DNA of 32,866 nt from a virus. The stretch is taken from IMG/VR virus record IMGVR_UViG_3300032316_000256, positions 1 through 32,866 of that record; one strand, 5' to 3'. A model generated the notes under the pieces. That model had not been told where the DNA came from, did no database searches, and was given only the letters and a program-made list of their open reading frames with translations. Below, piece after piece: positions 21,745 through 29,137 of this stretch (within the stretch, counting starts at the first letter, position 1; every line of letters starts with the position of its first letter). The position numbers and the translations under genes were made by a program.

Positions 21745-23952
21745 ATGAACGTCACACTAGGAAGAGCAATTAATTTACTGAACTCAGGGTTCAGTGTAAT
21801 GCCCATATCGGAGGGTAAGAAGCCTTTGATTTTATGGAAGGAGTACCAGACAAAGAAGATAGAAAAGTCAGAATTAGAGAAGCTAGAACACAAGACCAAA
21901 GGGTATGGTATTATAACAGGTTATTATGATGTTGAATGTATAGATGTAGATTTAAAGGTATTCCCTACCATCCAAGATGGAAAGAAGTTTTGGAGTGACT
22001 TTATTTCTTTTATTTCAGATTATATTGATGACTTTAATAGAAAGTTTGTTATATATAAGACTATAAATTCGGGCTACCATATTATATACCGATGCTCTAA
22101 GGTCGAAGGCAATAGAAAGCTCGCAACACTAAAGGGACATTCTCAAGCCTTAATTGAAACCAGGGGCACAGGTGGGTATATATATATCTATGATAACCAG
22201 GTGTCGGACTTGTCTTACGAACAAATCCATGAGATTACAGAGGAAGAGAGAGACATTCTGTTTAGCCTATGTCGATATTTCCACTACGATGAAGCCAAGG
22301 TGGAAGTCAAGGTGGAAAATACAGAGTATAGCGGATTAACTCCTTGGGAGGATTACAACCAGAGGAACAGAGTGCTAGACTTAATTGCAAATGAGTTCAC
22401 CGCAGTAAAGCACCTGACGGATCGCATAGTAATTAGAAAAACTAATTCTAAGGATGCCTTGCACGGATTTATCTACAAGGATACAGGTCTCTGTTATCTC
22501 TTCACTACGGCCACGATTTACCCTCATGAGACACCTTTGACTCCGTTTAGTATCTACGCATACAAATACTTTAGTGGTGACTTCTCAGTAGCTGCTAAGG
22601 AGCTTTACAAGGAAGGCTATGGAGAGCGGAAAATCCGCAAGGTAGAGATTGAGAAAATTGAGATACCCCAGGAGGATTTGATATTTCCGATTGATGTCTT
22701 CCCAGAGTCATTGCAGAGTTATATTCTGTTAAACCAGAAAACACTTAATCATTCTATTGACTACATGGGATGTAGCTTACTTTGGCTTCTCTCGCTCTGC
22801 ATTGGTAACGCTTGCAAGGTAGAGGTAAAAACAGGATGGAGAGAGTCGGTCAACATCTGGATTGGATTGATAGGCAAGGCAGGTCTTGGTAAGACCCCTA
22901 GTATAAATGCCATTATCTTTCCGATTGCAAAGAAGAATAGCTTTGAAATTAAGCACTTCCAGAATGAGTACAAGAAGTACAAGGAGTACGAGCGTTTGAC
23001 TGCAAAGGAAAAGAAGGATGTGGAGGAAGTTAAGGAGCCTGTAAGAAAGCAGTTGATAGTAAATGACATTACTGTGGAGGCCTTAGCGGATTTGCATGAG
23101 GAAAATCAGGTAGGCATTGCGGTGTTTAAGGATGAGTTGAACGGATGGATTAAGGACATGAATAAGTATAAGCCTGGTTCTGATCTTGAGTTTTGGCTCT
23201 CCTGCTGGTCTAACCAAGCAGCGATTCTGACACGAAAGACTGCCAAGAGTAGCTTTGTGCAGAGCCCATTGATTCCTGTGCTTGGTGGAATACAGCCTGG
23301 TATATTTTCGCAGATTTCCACCATGGAAAACAAGGATAACGGATTCTTAGACCGATTGCTAGTCAGCTACCCTGATAAGGAGATTGAGCATTACAACAAG
23401 AACTCCATTGACCAAGAGATATTGGATTGGTATGAGGCTTACATTAGTCAGTTCTATAACCTAGTGAGAAACCAAGTATTGCAGTACAATAAGTTTGGCG
23501 AGATTGAGAGCAGAATCATTCGATTTGATAGCCAAGCAGATATTGAGTGGGAAAGGATATTCAACAACATCACAGACTTGCAGAACTCAGATGACATATC
23601 GGAATATGTGAAGTCGATGTTGAGTAAGCAGAAGGCTTATGTTCCTAGATTTGCTTTGCTGATTAATACATTGACTTCATTCGAGACTGGAAAGGACTTT
23701 GACTTTGTTACTAAGGAATCATTGCTGAAGGCGGAGAAGTTGAGCAATTACTTCATTGCTATGTCTAAGAAAATTAAGGTCAGTAGCTTGGAGTCCAATG
23801 AGCTTAGTGAAATTATTCGGTCTATGAAAAATGAGTCCATAGAAAAGAAAATTGATATGATTCATAAGACCATACCTGATTTTAACCGCTCTGAGTTAGC
23901 AGAGTTATTAAATGTTAGTAGAACCACTATTTATAAACACTTAAAGAAATGA
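21745..23952 (+). CDS. Primase-helicase (prim-pol plus DUF3987-type ATPase)
   Basis: The 735-residue protein has an N-terminal prim-pol (archaeo-eukaryotic primase) domain, about 10-175: CIDVDLK with Asp67 and Asp69, NSGYHIIYR with His112, and LIETRGTGGY. The C-terminal half is a DUF3987-like ATPase: Walker A GKAGLGKT near 377-384, a Walker B-like VFKDELNGW near 463, and the conserved WSNQAAILTRKT and PVLGGIQPGIF. A short helix-turn-helix (RSELAELLNVSRTTIYKHLKK) ends the chain. It should prime and unwind phage DNA. There is no phage DNA polymerase, so the host enzyme is presumably recruited. Lysine codons are mostly AAG. Confidence 0.85.
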   Translation: MNVTLGRAINLLNSGFSVMPISEGKKPLILWKEYQTKKIEKSELEKLEHKTKGYGIITGYYDVECIDVDLKVFPTIQDGKKFWSDFISFISDYIDDFNRKFVIYKTINSGYHIIYRCSKVEGNRKLATLKGHSQALIETRGTGGYIYIYDNQVSDLSYEQIHEITEEERDILFSLCRYFHYDEAKVEVKVENTEYSGLTPWEDYNQRNRVLDLIANEFTAVKHLTDRIVIRKTNSKDALHGFIYKDTGLCYLFTTATIYPHETPLTPFSIYAYKYFSGDFSVAAKELYKEGYGERKIRKVEIEKIEIPQEDLIFPIDVFPESLQSYILLNQKTLNHSIDYMGCSLLWLLSLCIGNACKVEVKTGWRESVNIWIGLIGKAGLGKTPSINAIIFPIAKKNSFEIKHFQNEYKKYKEYERLTAKEKKDVEEVKEPVRKQLIVNDITVEALADLHEENQVGIAVFKDELNGWIKDMNKYKPGSDLEFWLSCWSNQAAILTRKTAKSSFVQSPLIPVLGGIQPGIFSQISTMENKDNGFLDRLLVSYPDKEIEHYNKNSIDQEILDWYEAYISQFYNLVRNQVLQYNKFGEIESRIIRFDSQADIEWERIFNNITDLQNSDDISEYVKSMLSKQKAYVPRFALLINTLTSFETGKDFDFVTKESLLKAEKLSNYFIAMSKKIKVSSLESNELSEIIRSMKNESIEKKIDMIHKTIPDFNRSELAELLNVSRTTIYKHLKK

Positions 23953-23953
23953 T
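23934..23953 (+). repeat. Direct repeat, left copy (20 bp)
   Basis: TAAACACTTAAAGAAATGAT is identical to 24757-24776. This copy holds the last codons of the primase gene (KHLKK, stop) and the start of the PP-loop gene. The pair brackets the PP-loop gene with a spacing of 823 bases. Confidence 0.9.
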
Positions 23954-24752
23954 GACTATCAATAGTTTATCTGGAGGCAAAACATCTAGCTACATGGCTG
24001 TTCATTATCCTGCTGATTACGAAATATTTGCTTTGGTTAAAATTGAAGATATAAACTGCAAGCCTAAAGATCAGAGCATAGTAAAATATGCTTCTGAAAA
24101 GTTAGGACAGGATTTTATTGCTACGGCAGAAAGTGACCTAACCTTGTATGCTATGAGAGACCTTGAGCAGTTGATAGGAAAAGAAATCATTTGGGTAAGC
24201 GGAAGAACATTTGATGCTTTAAACAAAAAGAAAAAAGCAGTACCTAATAAGCAGTGGCGGTTTTGTACTACTGAGATGAAAATGCGACCAATATTTGATT
24301 GGTGGTATAAAAACATAGGGGAAAAGGTAAAAATGGGTGTTGGTTTTAGATACGATGAAAAAGAAAGAGCTGATAAGTTTAGTACAACTCTAAAAGGAAT
24401 AATCGGTCAAAAAAACAATCGTAATCAATGGAAAGAAATAGAATGGAGAGAAGGTTATTTCCCATTGATTGAAAACAAGATAACTCATTATCCTATTTAC
24501 CAATGGGCACAGAAAAGCGGTATTGTATTTCCTGAAGATAGTAATTGTGTTGGATGCTTTTGGAAACCAGTACAGCAACTAAGAAAGAATTGGGATGAAA
24601 ATACAGAAAAAATGCAATGGTTTGCTGATCAAGAAAAGATAGGAACTTGGAAGACAGACATTACTTATGAGCAAATAAAAACTATTGGTTTACAACAAGA
24701 CTTCTTCTTTGGAACTGGTAGTGGATGTCAAGCAGGATTTTGTACAGATTAA
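23949..24752 (+). CDS. PP-loop ATPase of the PAPS reductase-like family
   Basis: The 267-residue protein has SGGKTSS at 8-14, the PP-loop that binds ATP in adenylating enzymes. RFCTTEMKMRPI near 104-115 is the second conserved PAPS-reductase-like motif. Two cysteine pairs (Cys200/Cys203 and Cys260/Cys265) could hold a metal or Fe-S cluster. Known relatives activate sulfate or thiolate nucleic acids; the substrate here is unknown. The ATG overlaps the primase stop. A 20-bp direct repeat brackets the gene, and lysine codons (19 AAA, 10 AAG) differ from the primase (mostly AAG), so it looks like a recent insertion. DNA or RNA modification is one possibility. Confidence 0.8.
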   Translation: MMTINSLSGGKTSSYMAVHYPADYEIFALVKIEDINCKPKDQSIVKYASEKLGQDFIATAESDLTLYAMRDLEQLIGKEIIWVSGRTFDALNKKKKAVPNKQWRFCTTEMKMRPIFDWWYKNIGEKVKMGVGFRYDEKERADKFSTTLKGIIGQKNNRNQWKEIEWREGYFPLIENKITHYPIYQWAQKSGIVFPEDSNCVGCFWKPVQQLRKNWDENTEKMQWFADQEKIGTWKTDITYEQIKTIGLQQDFFFGTGSGCQAGFCTD

Positions 24753-24756
24753 TAAC

Positions 24757-24776
24757 TAAACACTTAAAGAAATGAT
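24757..24776 (+). repeat. Direct repeat, right copy (20 bp)
   Basis: It is identical to 23934-23953. Here it is non-coding except for the ATG of the next gene at 24772, and reads like a remnant of the primase end (AAACACTTAAAGAAATGA). Removing the unit from one repeat to the other would bring the next gene back to an ATGA overlap with the primase stop. Confidence 0.9.
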
Positions 24777-24972
24777 AATTAACGGAAAAGAGTTAGGGTC
24801 ATTTGAGATTGTTAGATACTCATTTGACCAAGTAAAAGGAGAGCCAAAGATTCTAATACATCAGATTAAGGCTCTTGATGTCAATGGTGCATACATAAAG
24901 TTTGCTAAGCTAGAATCGGTAATTCCATACCTATGTCAATATCCCATCACATTTAAAAACCTAGAACAATGA
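24772..24972 (+). CDS. Small protein of unknown function
   Basis: A 66-residue, beta-rich protein from ATG 24772, whose ATG lies in the right direct repeat. Segments such as GSFEIVRYSFDQVKGEPKIL look like paired strands. No family recognised. Before insertion of the PP-loop cassette it probably overlapped the primase stop. The end overlaps the next ATG. Confidence 0.6.
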   Translation: MIINGKELGSFEIVRYSFDQVKGEPKILIHQIKALDVNGAYIKFAKLESVIPYLCQYPITFKNLEQ

Positions 24973-25190
24973 TTGAAGCACTAGACGAAGTATCAGAAAT
25001 CCCATTTGAAGTATTCTGGGATAAGTACATGGAAGCAAGACCTGGAGACTATGATAAGACATACACCCAAGGAATATGGCTAAAGATGAGAGAAGAAAAT
25101 AGGTTACTTGCATTTGAATATATGTGCAGGTTTGGAACAGACTACAAGACTCCTGTATTGCATTTAGAGGCATTCGATCTACCATTCTGA
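24969..25190 (+). CDS. Small protein with SSB-like C-terminal tip
   Basis: A 73-residue helical, acidic protein from ATG 24969. It ends in HLEAFDLPF, close to the DLPF/DIPF tip with which single-strand binding proteins contact partner enzymes. No OB fold is visible, and the body (FEVFWDKYMEARPGDYDKTYTQ) is not recognised. It overlaps the VRR-NUC gene. A role in contacting replication proteins is inferred only from the tail. Confidence 0.5.
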   Translation: MIEALDEVSEIPFEVFWDKYMEARPGDYDKTYTQGIWLKMREENRLLAFEYMCRFGTDYKTPVLHLEAFDLPF

Positions 25191-25672
25191 TGAAACCACT
25201 TGACATTCTAAAACAACTCAAGCAAGAGTCGATGCTAGAATCTTATCCAAATGTGCCTAAGTATGCTATATCAACACCGAAGTATGATGATAAGACAGCC
25301 AATGGGCTTACCAAGTGCGTCAAAGAGTTCCTAGAGCTTAGTGGATACCAAGCAGAGCGGATCAACACGATGGGCAGACCAATAGACAACAGAAAGCAAG
25401 TGACCGATGTGATAGGCAGAACGAAGACCATCGGCTCTATGACCTGGGGCAAGTCAACAGCAACAAAAGGATCAGCAGATATTTCAGCCACAATCCTGGG
25501 CAGGTCGGTAAAAATAGAGGTAAAGATAGGCAGAGACAGGCAGTCGGAGGATCAAAAAATCTACCAGCAGGCAATAGAAAAGTCTGGAGGTCAGTACTGG
25601 ATAGTAAAAAACTTTGCTGACTTCTATGAAAAATATCAGAATTTTCTTTTATGCAATAAATCAATAAGTTAA
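25190..25672 (+). CDS. VRR-NUC domain nuclease
   Basis: The 160-residue protein begins at ATG 25190, overlapping the preceding stop; a frame open earlier is not used. Residues about 94-140 are the VRR-NUC nuclease core: KGSADISA with Asp97, VKIEVKIGRDRQSEDQ with Glu110 and Lys112, and a later YWIVKNFADFYE strand-helix. Such enzymes are structure-specific nucleases and may resolve branched DNA. The first 70 residues are a helical region (CVKEFLELSGYQAERIN). It sits in the replication/recombination operon. Confidence 0.8.
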   Translation: MKPLDILKQLKQESMLESYPNVPKYAISTPKYDDKTANGLTKCVKEFLELSGYQAERINTMGRPIDNRKQVTDVIGRTKTIGSMTWGKSTATKGSADISATILGRSVKIEVKIGRDRQSEDQKIYQQAIEKSGGQYWIVKNFADFYEKYQNFLLCNKSIS

Positions 25673-25704
25673 TATTACAAGACAAACCAAAAACAATTAA
25701 AAAA

Positions 25705-26016
25705 ATGGCAAATTTATCAGAAATCTTCCTAAAGCAGGAAACACTAGAAACCCTACTTACCACAGTTAAGGCAAAGGGTCTTAAAGGAGTCTCACTAACC
25801 ATCTCAATGAATGATGAGGCGAACGATTACGGACAGAATGTGCAGTCTTATGTCTCTCAAACTAAAGAGGACAGAGAGGCTAAAAAGCCTAAATTCTGGA
25901 CAGGCTCAGGCAAAGTATTTTGGTCTGATGGTAAGCCAGCAATGGCGGTAGAGAAAAAGCAAGCACATCAATCTAAACCTGAGTATGCCGAGAAAGAAAG
26001 CGGTCTGCCCTTCTGA
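25705..26016 (+). CDS. Conserved early phage protein with SSB-like C-terminus
   Basis: A 103-residue protein from ATG 25705 with N-terminal LSEIFLKQETLETLLTTV and a strand GLKGVSLTISMND. The rest is Lys/Ser rich and ends in ESGLPF, which resembles the SSB tip. It may be a DNA-binding accessory protein with a partner-recruiting tail. No OB fold could be assigned, so a true SSB is not claimed. Confidence 0.55.
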   Translation: MANLSEIFLKQETLETLLTTVKAKGLKGVSLTISMNDEANDYGQNVQSYVSQTKEDREAKKPKFWTGSGKVFWSDGKPAMAVEKKQAHQSKPEYAEKESGLPF

Positions 26017-26242
26017 TTTTGTTCTGAAGCGTAGGTTTATAAATAAGTTTAACGAATTTACAGAATGGCAAGACATCGGATATGGAGAGTTTCTCTCCAT
26101 TGAAGATGTCCAGGAGAAAATCAAGCTGTTGATTCAGAACTATAAGAATAAACACATGGAGGTACACTTTGAAATGAACGGCAAACTATTAGACTTTAAT
26201 GGAAATGAAATATCACATCCTATTAAATTTACACCGAAATGA
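25985..26242 (+). CDS. Small protein of unknown function
   Basis: An 85-residue protein from ATG 25985, which overlaps the previous gene by 32 bases. No later ATG is close, so this start is kept, though uncertain. It has a basic N-terminus (PRKKAVCPSDFVLKRRFINK) and helices in the middle. The stop overlaps the next ATG. No family recognised. Confidence 0.5.
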   Translation: MPRKKAVCPSDFVLKRRFINKFNEFTEWQDIGYGEFLSIEDVQEKIKLLIQNYKNKHMEVHFEMNGKLLDFNGNEISHPIKFTPK

Positions 26243-26406
26243 AAAGGCATCTGTTTCAGTTACTTAAATTTATAAATGTAGCCCTAGGTTTTATGACCTG
26301 CCTATATTTAACATCTAAGTCTCTAGGGATGTTTGCATTGGTACTTGCTATTTTCGTCACTTACTTAAACATCACTATTGATGAAATACTCAACGGAACA
26401 GATTAA
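26239..26406 (+). CDS. Small membrane protein
   Basis: The 55-residue protein from ATG 26239 overlaps the previous stop. Two hydrophobic segments are seen, about 7-25 (QLLKFINVALGFMTCLYL) and 30-46 (GMFALVLAIFVTYLNI). It ends in an acidic tail. Its last 26 bases overlap the next gene. No family recognised; small membrane proteins in early operons can affect host membrane functions, but nothing here defines a role. Confidence 0.55.
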   Translation: MKRHLFQLLKFINVALGFMTCLYLTSKSLGMFALVLAIFVTYLNITIDEILNGTD

Positions 26407-26611
26407 ACGAGCGGTACGATCCTGCGTTTTCTGTCAAAGAAACGGAATTAAGGCTGACCTGGACATGGAAGACCATACAGAAGCAGGAGAGATATTGTTT
26501 AACCACTTCAGCGGTATGGTAGAGCCTAGGCTTACCCAACTGCTTGAGAACCCTAGATATGTTATTAAGCTACAACTTATAACTAGACACTTACATCACA
26601 ACTACAAATGA
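26381..26611 (+). CDS. Small protein with CxxC motif, unknown function
   Basis: A 76-residue protein from ATG 26381 (a TTG codon at 26378 is ignored). It contains CVFCQRNG at about 15-22, a CxxC that might bind zinc with later histidines (HLHHNYK at the end). Helical otherwise. It overlaps the upstream membrane gene and the downstream gene. No family recognised. Confidence 0.55.
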   Translation: MKYSTEQIKRAVRSCVFCQRNGIKADLDMEDHTEAGEILFNHFSGMVEPRLTQLLENPRYVIKLQLITRHLHHNYK

Positions 26612-26799
26612 CCGTTTACAGACAGGAAACAGCATTAGAATTACTTACTGAAGAGAAAATACCATTGAATAGCATTGGATTCTTTGAAACTAAGGAAGGT
26701 TGGACTTACTGGTTTTATAACCAGAGAGTATTCGACATTGGAGTAGCTAAAACAGAAAAAGAAGCATTTGAAATTGCACTAAAAAATTACGGATTATGA
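26608..26799 (+). CDS. Small protein of unknown function
   Basis: A 63-residue protein from ATG 26608 with a helix (TALELLTEEKIPLNSIGF) and strands (GWTYWFYNQRVF) and a helix KEAFEIALKNYGL. It overlaps both neighbours by four bases, typical of this operon. No family recognised. Confidence 0.55.
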   Translation: MTVYRQETALELLTEEKIPLNSIGFFETKEGWTYWFYNQRVFDIGVAKTEKEAFEIALKNYGL

Positions 26800-26987
26800 T
26801 AAAATATAAATTTGAAGAATTAGACTTTTATGTCGATTCAGAATCAGGAAACTTGGTCATAGACTATGGAGAAAATGTAGCTGAAATAGAAAATCATATT
26901 GCTATTGAACTTATTGAAATATTAAGGCAAAAGCTATACTTGCACAGGGAACAGAAAGAAAGTGTAATTAAACGATTCTTTAAATAA
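26796..26987 (+). CDS. Small protein of unknown function
   Basis: A 63-residue protein from ATG 26796, with a strand-rich first half (FEELDFYVDSESGNLVIDYG) and a helix (IAIELIEILRQKLYLHREQK). Charged C-terminus. Overlaps the previous stop. No family recognised. Confidence 0.55.
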   Translation: MIKYKFEELDFYVDSESGNLVIDYGENVAEIENHIAIELIEILRQKLYLHREQKESVIKRFFK

Positions 26988-26988
26988 C

Positions 26989-27285
26989 ATGGAAGAAGCT
27001 CAAGTACTCAATCCCTTTGGATACCTATCAGCGACCAAGGTACTCGATGAAAACCGCAAACCTAGTAATTGGTGGATTGAGTACCTGGAGTTTAATGAAG
27101 TAGTAGCTGAAAACGAGTTCTATGTTCTGTTTGGAGATGGCTTACTGATTAAAAAAGGAAGGTCTAAGTTTACGACTAGCCAATACCTAAAAGGAGAGAA
27201 GTTTATCTCGTTCAAGCAATACTATGGAAAAGAAAACTTATTGGAAGACGATTGGGTTCTTGTTGTTGGGAATCTGCCTAGTTAA
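26989..27285 (+). CDS. Small protein of unknown function
   Basis: A 98-residue protein starts at ATG 26989, with one base between it and the preceding stop. Mixed alpha-beta: YLSATKVLDENRKPSNWWIE, then FYVLFGDGLLIKKGRSKF. No catalytic motif or family recognised. Low hydrophobicity suggests a soluble early protein. Confidence 0.55.
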   Translation: MEEAQVLNPFGYLSATKVLDENRKPSNWWIEYLEFNEVVAENEFYVLFGDGLLIKKGRSKFTTSQYLKGEKFISFKQYYGKENLLEDDWVLVVGNLPS

Positions 27286-27315
27286 GTGGTGGATTGAATT
27301 TTTAAAGATACACGC

Positions 27316-27582
27316 ATGACACCACCATTTGCAATCCAGGTAGAAGAAGTTTTAGAGCAGATTCATAAAATGCTTATTGATAAGAATCGTAAGTATGGCA
27401 ACTCTGCATTAGAGCCTCTAGGAGTATTTAGTCAGTTGTCCGCAAAGGAAGGACTACTGATCCGCATTGATGACAAGCTAAAGAGAATCAAAAACGGAAG
27501 CTTACAGAAAGATGATGAGGATGTGGTAAACGACTTAATTGGATACCTAGTACTGCTAAAAATTAGCGATAATGTAAAATAG
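27316..27582 (+). CDS. MazG/DUF1599-like protein (nucleotide-metabolism type)
   Basis: An 88-residue all-helical protein matches the compact MazG-like DUF1599 (Nmad1) pattern: DKNRKYGNS near 23-31, LIRIDDKLKRIKNGS near 49-63, and DEDVVNDLIGYLVLLK near 68-83. Related proteins bind or hydrolyse nucleotides, and DUF1599 has been linked to nucleotide modification. It could remove dNTP or modified nucleotide species during infection. The canonical EExxE residues of MazG are only partly visible, so activity is uncertain. Confidence 0.6.
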   Translation: MTPPFAIQVEEVLEQIHKMLIDKNRKYGNSALEPLGVFSQLSAKEGLLIRIDDKLKRIKNGSLQKDDEDVVNDLIGYLVLLKISDNVK

Positions 27583-27612
27583 GTTTTACAAAATCACCAT
27601 TAATTGTAAAAT

Positions 27613-27813
27613 ATGAGCCCTGATATAGCCAAATGCTGGGGGACAGATTGTCCCTACAAAGAAACTTGTTATCGCTACACTTCAGAGCCTAGCGATTGGC
27701 AAACCTATTTTTCTTTTCCTCCAATAAAAGATGGCAAATGCGATATGTATTGGGGAGACCTAGCAGAAGCTGTTTTTAATCAGCTTAAAGATATTGTAAA
27801 TGGTAAGGAGTAA
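27613..27813 (+). CDS. Small Cys-rich conserved phage protein
   Basis: A 66-residue protein from ATG 27613 with four cysteines in CWGTDCPYKETCYRYTS (residues 8-19) and one near residue 43. The pattern CxxxxCPxxxxCYRYT is widespread in small phage proteins and suggests zinc binding. It is last in the plus-strand operon, just before the convergent lysis genes. Confidence 0.7.
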   Translation: MSPDIAKCWGTDCPYKETCYRYTSEPSDWQTYFSFPPIKDGKCDMYWGDLAEAVFNQLKDIVNGKE

Positions 27814-27831
27814 TTCGGAATTTTGCCGAAT
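27813..27831. terminator. Weak hairpin between convergent operons
   Basis: ATTCGG and CCGAAT form a six-base stem with a seven-base loop right after the plus-strand stop. There is no T run on the plus strand, and the minus operon ends at 27873. It could be a bidirectional transcription stop, but support is weak. Confidence 0.3.
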
Positions 27832-27872
27832 AGCAACCTTTAAGTTTACAGATTGAGAACTTTTATTAACCT

Positions 27873-28409
27873 TTAGAATAACTTTTTAGACACTCCTATC
27901 TGGTGTACCTTCTGCAATGGTTGATACTGATACTCGAACAAATACTTGTTGTCCAAGTAGGAAACTTTTCCACTAGGCTGAAGTAAAGAATTAATCCCTG
28001 CGCCTAAATATATTCCCTTTGGTTTCTGTATAATTGTCCGAGTTTCTGTGTTGGTAATCGTGTTGGTTACCACAGGAATCTTAAATTCGTTCGTAGCGGT
28101 CATTTTAAGCACCTCTCCGAGGACTTCTCCGCTCAGATATGTATTACCATACTCGAAAGGTATAGTGGTCTTAAACAGGCTAATTTTAGGCTTAAAATCG
28201 ATTAGTACTGTATCCCTAAGAATTGTCTGTTTTATCCTTGTTTTAGGCACATAAATTGTGTCTGTGGAGGTCACATACAAAGTGTCCGTTTTTGTCACGG
28301 TTTCAAATTTGTAGACTGTCTCAATTTCAGGTCTAGGAAATACAACAAAGGTCAACACTGCTCCAATCAAAAAGGAGAGAATGGCTATTTTAATTCTTTG
28401 ATCCTCCAT
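27873..28409 (-). CDS. Membrane-anchored protein, possibly spanin-like or DUF6808-type
   Basis: The 178-residue protein is best started at ATG 28409 (MEDQRIKIAILSFLIG), because the frame further upstream runs inside the 50-residue gene at 28390-28542. Residues 6-24 are a membrane helix, followed by repeated Thr/Asp segments with DTLYVTSTDTIYVPKTR and a beta-rich C-terminal part. That fits a periplasmic or envelope-spanning domain anchored in the inner membrane. Its place in the lysis-like module suggests a spanin or lysis role, but family identity is not certain. It lies at the end of the minus-strand operon. Confidence 0.55.
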   Translation of the reverse strand: MEDQRIKIAILSFLIGAVLTFVVFPRPEIETVYKFETVTKTDTLYVTSTDTIYVPKTRIKQTILRDTVLIDFKPKISLFKTTIPFEYGNTYLSGEVLGEVLKMTATNEFKIPVVTNTITNTETRTIIQKPKGIYLGAGINSLLQPSGKVSYLDNKYLFEYQYQPLQKVHQIGVSKKLF

Positions 28410-28542
28410 TGGTGTATTGAAAATAGCAGACAGCAGCTCTTTGTTTACTTTCTGGAAACTCTCGCTCCATGATTGGGTCGACAATGCATCGTGAGATAAA
28501 CTCACTCTGTGTCTCGGCAGGTTTTGGCTTCGGTAGTGGCAT
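28390..28542 (-). CDS. Small conserved phage protein (MPLPKPK family)
   Basis: A 50-residue frame from ATG 28542 (overlapping the previous TAA) to TAA at 28390. The product begins MPLPKPKPAETQSEFISRC, continues VDPIMEREFPESKQRAAVCY and ends in a short polar tail. This sequence theme is common as a small phage protein or at the front of some prohead proteases. It is the true occupant of this stretch; the overlapping frame belongs to the membrane protein's shadow. Function is unknown. Confidence 0.75.
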   Translation of the reverse strand: MPLPKPKPAETQSEFISRCIVDPIMEREFPESKQRAAVCYFQYTNGGSKN

Positions 28543-28763
28543 TATTGTTCGATAAATAGGTTGTCTTGCTCTAATATCTTTCTTAACTCCTCACGGCACC
28601 ATTTATAAGCCTTGTAAGTGTCATCAGATAGTTCTTTGTACTTCATTTCAGAACGAAGCAGTTGGTCAAAGTCCCAAATGGCACTCTTGTAGTTATGACC
28701 ATTAAGAGCCGATTGAAAATCATCGTTTTCCTCTGGCAAGTTAAATTCTAATATTCCATTCAT
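28542..28763 (-). CDS. Small conserved phage protein
   Basis: A 73-residue protein from ATG 28763 with MNGILEFNLPEENDDFQSAL and SAIWDFDQLLRSEMKY, ending in an acidic helix (YKWCREELRKILEQD). A near-identical pattern (LEFNLPEE ... ALWEFDQ-LR) is widespread in phages of many hosts, with no known role. The ATG overlaps the stop of the peptidase gene and the stop overlaps the next ATG. Confidence 0.75.
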   Translation of the reverse strand: MNGILEFNLPEENDDFQSALNGHNYKSAIWDFDQLLRSEMKYKELSDDTYKAYKWCREELRKILEQDNLFIEQ

Positions 28764-29137
28764 ATTTTCCAGCGTGCTTTAGTACCTCGAATATCGTAGT
28801 GAACCCAGGTTCGGTAAATGCCCAAACCTCCTTCTTTTATTTTACCTTCCTTAATCAACAACTCAATAGCTTTTGCCACATCTTCGGGCTTCATTTTACC
28901 TACTTGTATATCAGCAGCCATACCAAGGACATGGAAGCTATTTAACGCTCCACCAATCTTTTTGTTATGCTCCTTGCTTCTAAATCCAGAAGTAATACGT
29001 ATAGATTGTCCCAAATGCTTACGTAAGACCTCCAAGTTCTTAGCCAACTCTGTCAAATTTTTAAGAACCTCACCGCTTGGATCAGTTCCATCAGCAGAGG
29101 CAAATTCTGAAAGGCTAAAGTTGGTAGAAAGTTTCAT
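28760..29137 (-). CDS. Peptidase M15 family endolysin (D-Ala-D-Ala carboxypeptidase type)
   Basis: A 125-residue compact M15 peptidase (M15_3-like). The zinc site is visible: SFHVLGMAADI with His69 and Asp76, and WVHYDIRG with His113 and Asp115. ITSGFRSKEHN precedes it. Such enzymes cleave peptide bonds in peptidoglycan and serve as phage endolysins. No signal peptide is visible, so a holin or the membrane proteins nearby would give access to the wall. It overlaps both the metallophosphoesterase gene and the next gene. Confidence 0.85.
   Translation of the reverse strand: MKLSTNFSLSEFASADGTDPSGEVLKNLTELAKNLEVLRKHLGQSIRITSGFRSKEHNKKIGGALNSFHVLGMAADIQVGKMKPEDVAKAIELLIKEGKIKEGGLGIYRTWVHYDIRGTKARWKI

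Noticed and set aside
25705-26016. Calling the 103-residue protein a single-strand binding protein
   Set aside because: Only the C-terminal tip resembles SSB; no OB-fold pattern was recognised.
28409-28505. GTG-started N-terminal extension of the membrane protein at 27873-28409
   Set aside because: It overlaps the conserved 50-residue gene on the same strand in another frame, and the ATG at 28409 gives a normal anchor position.
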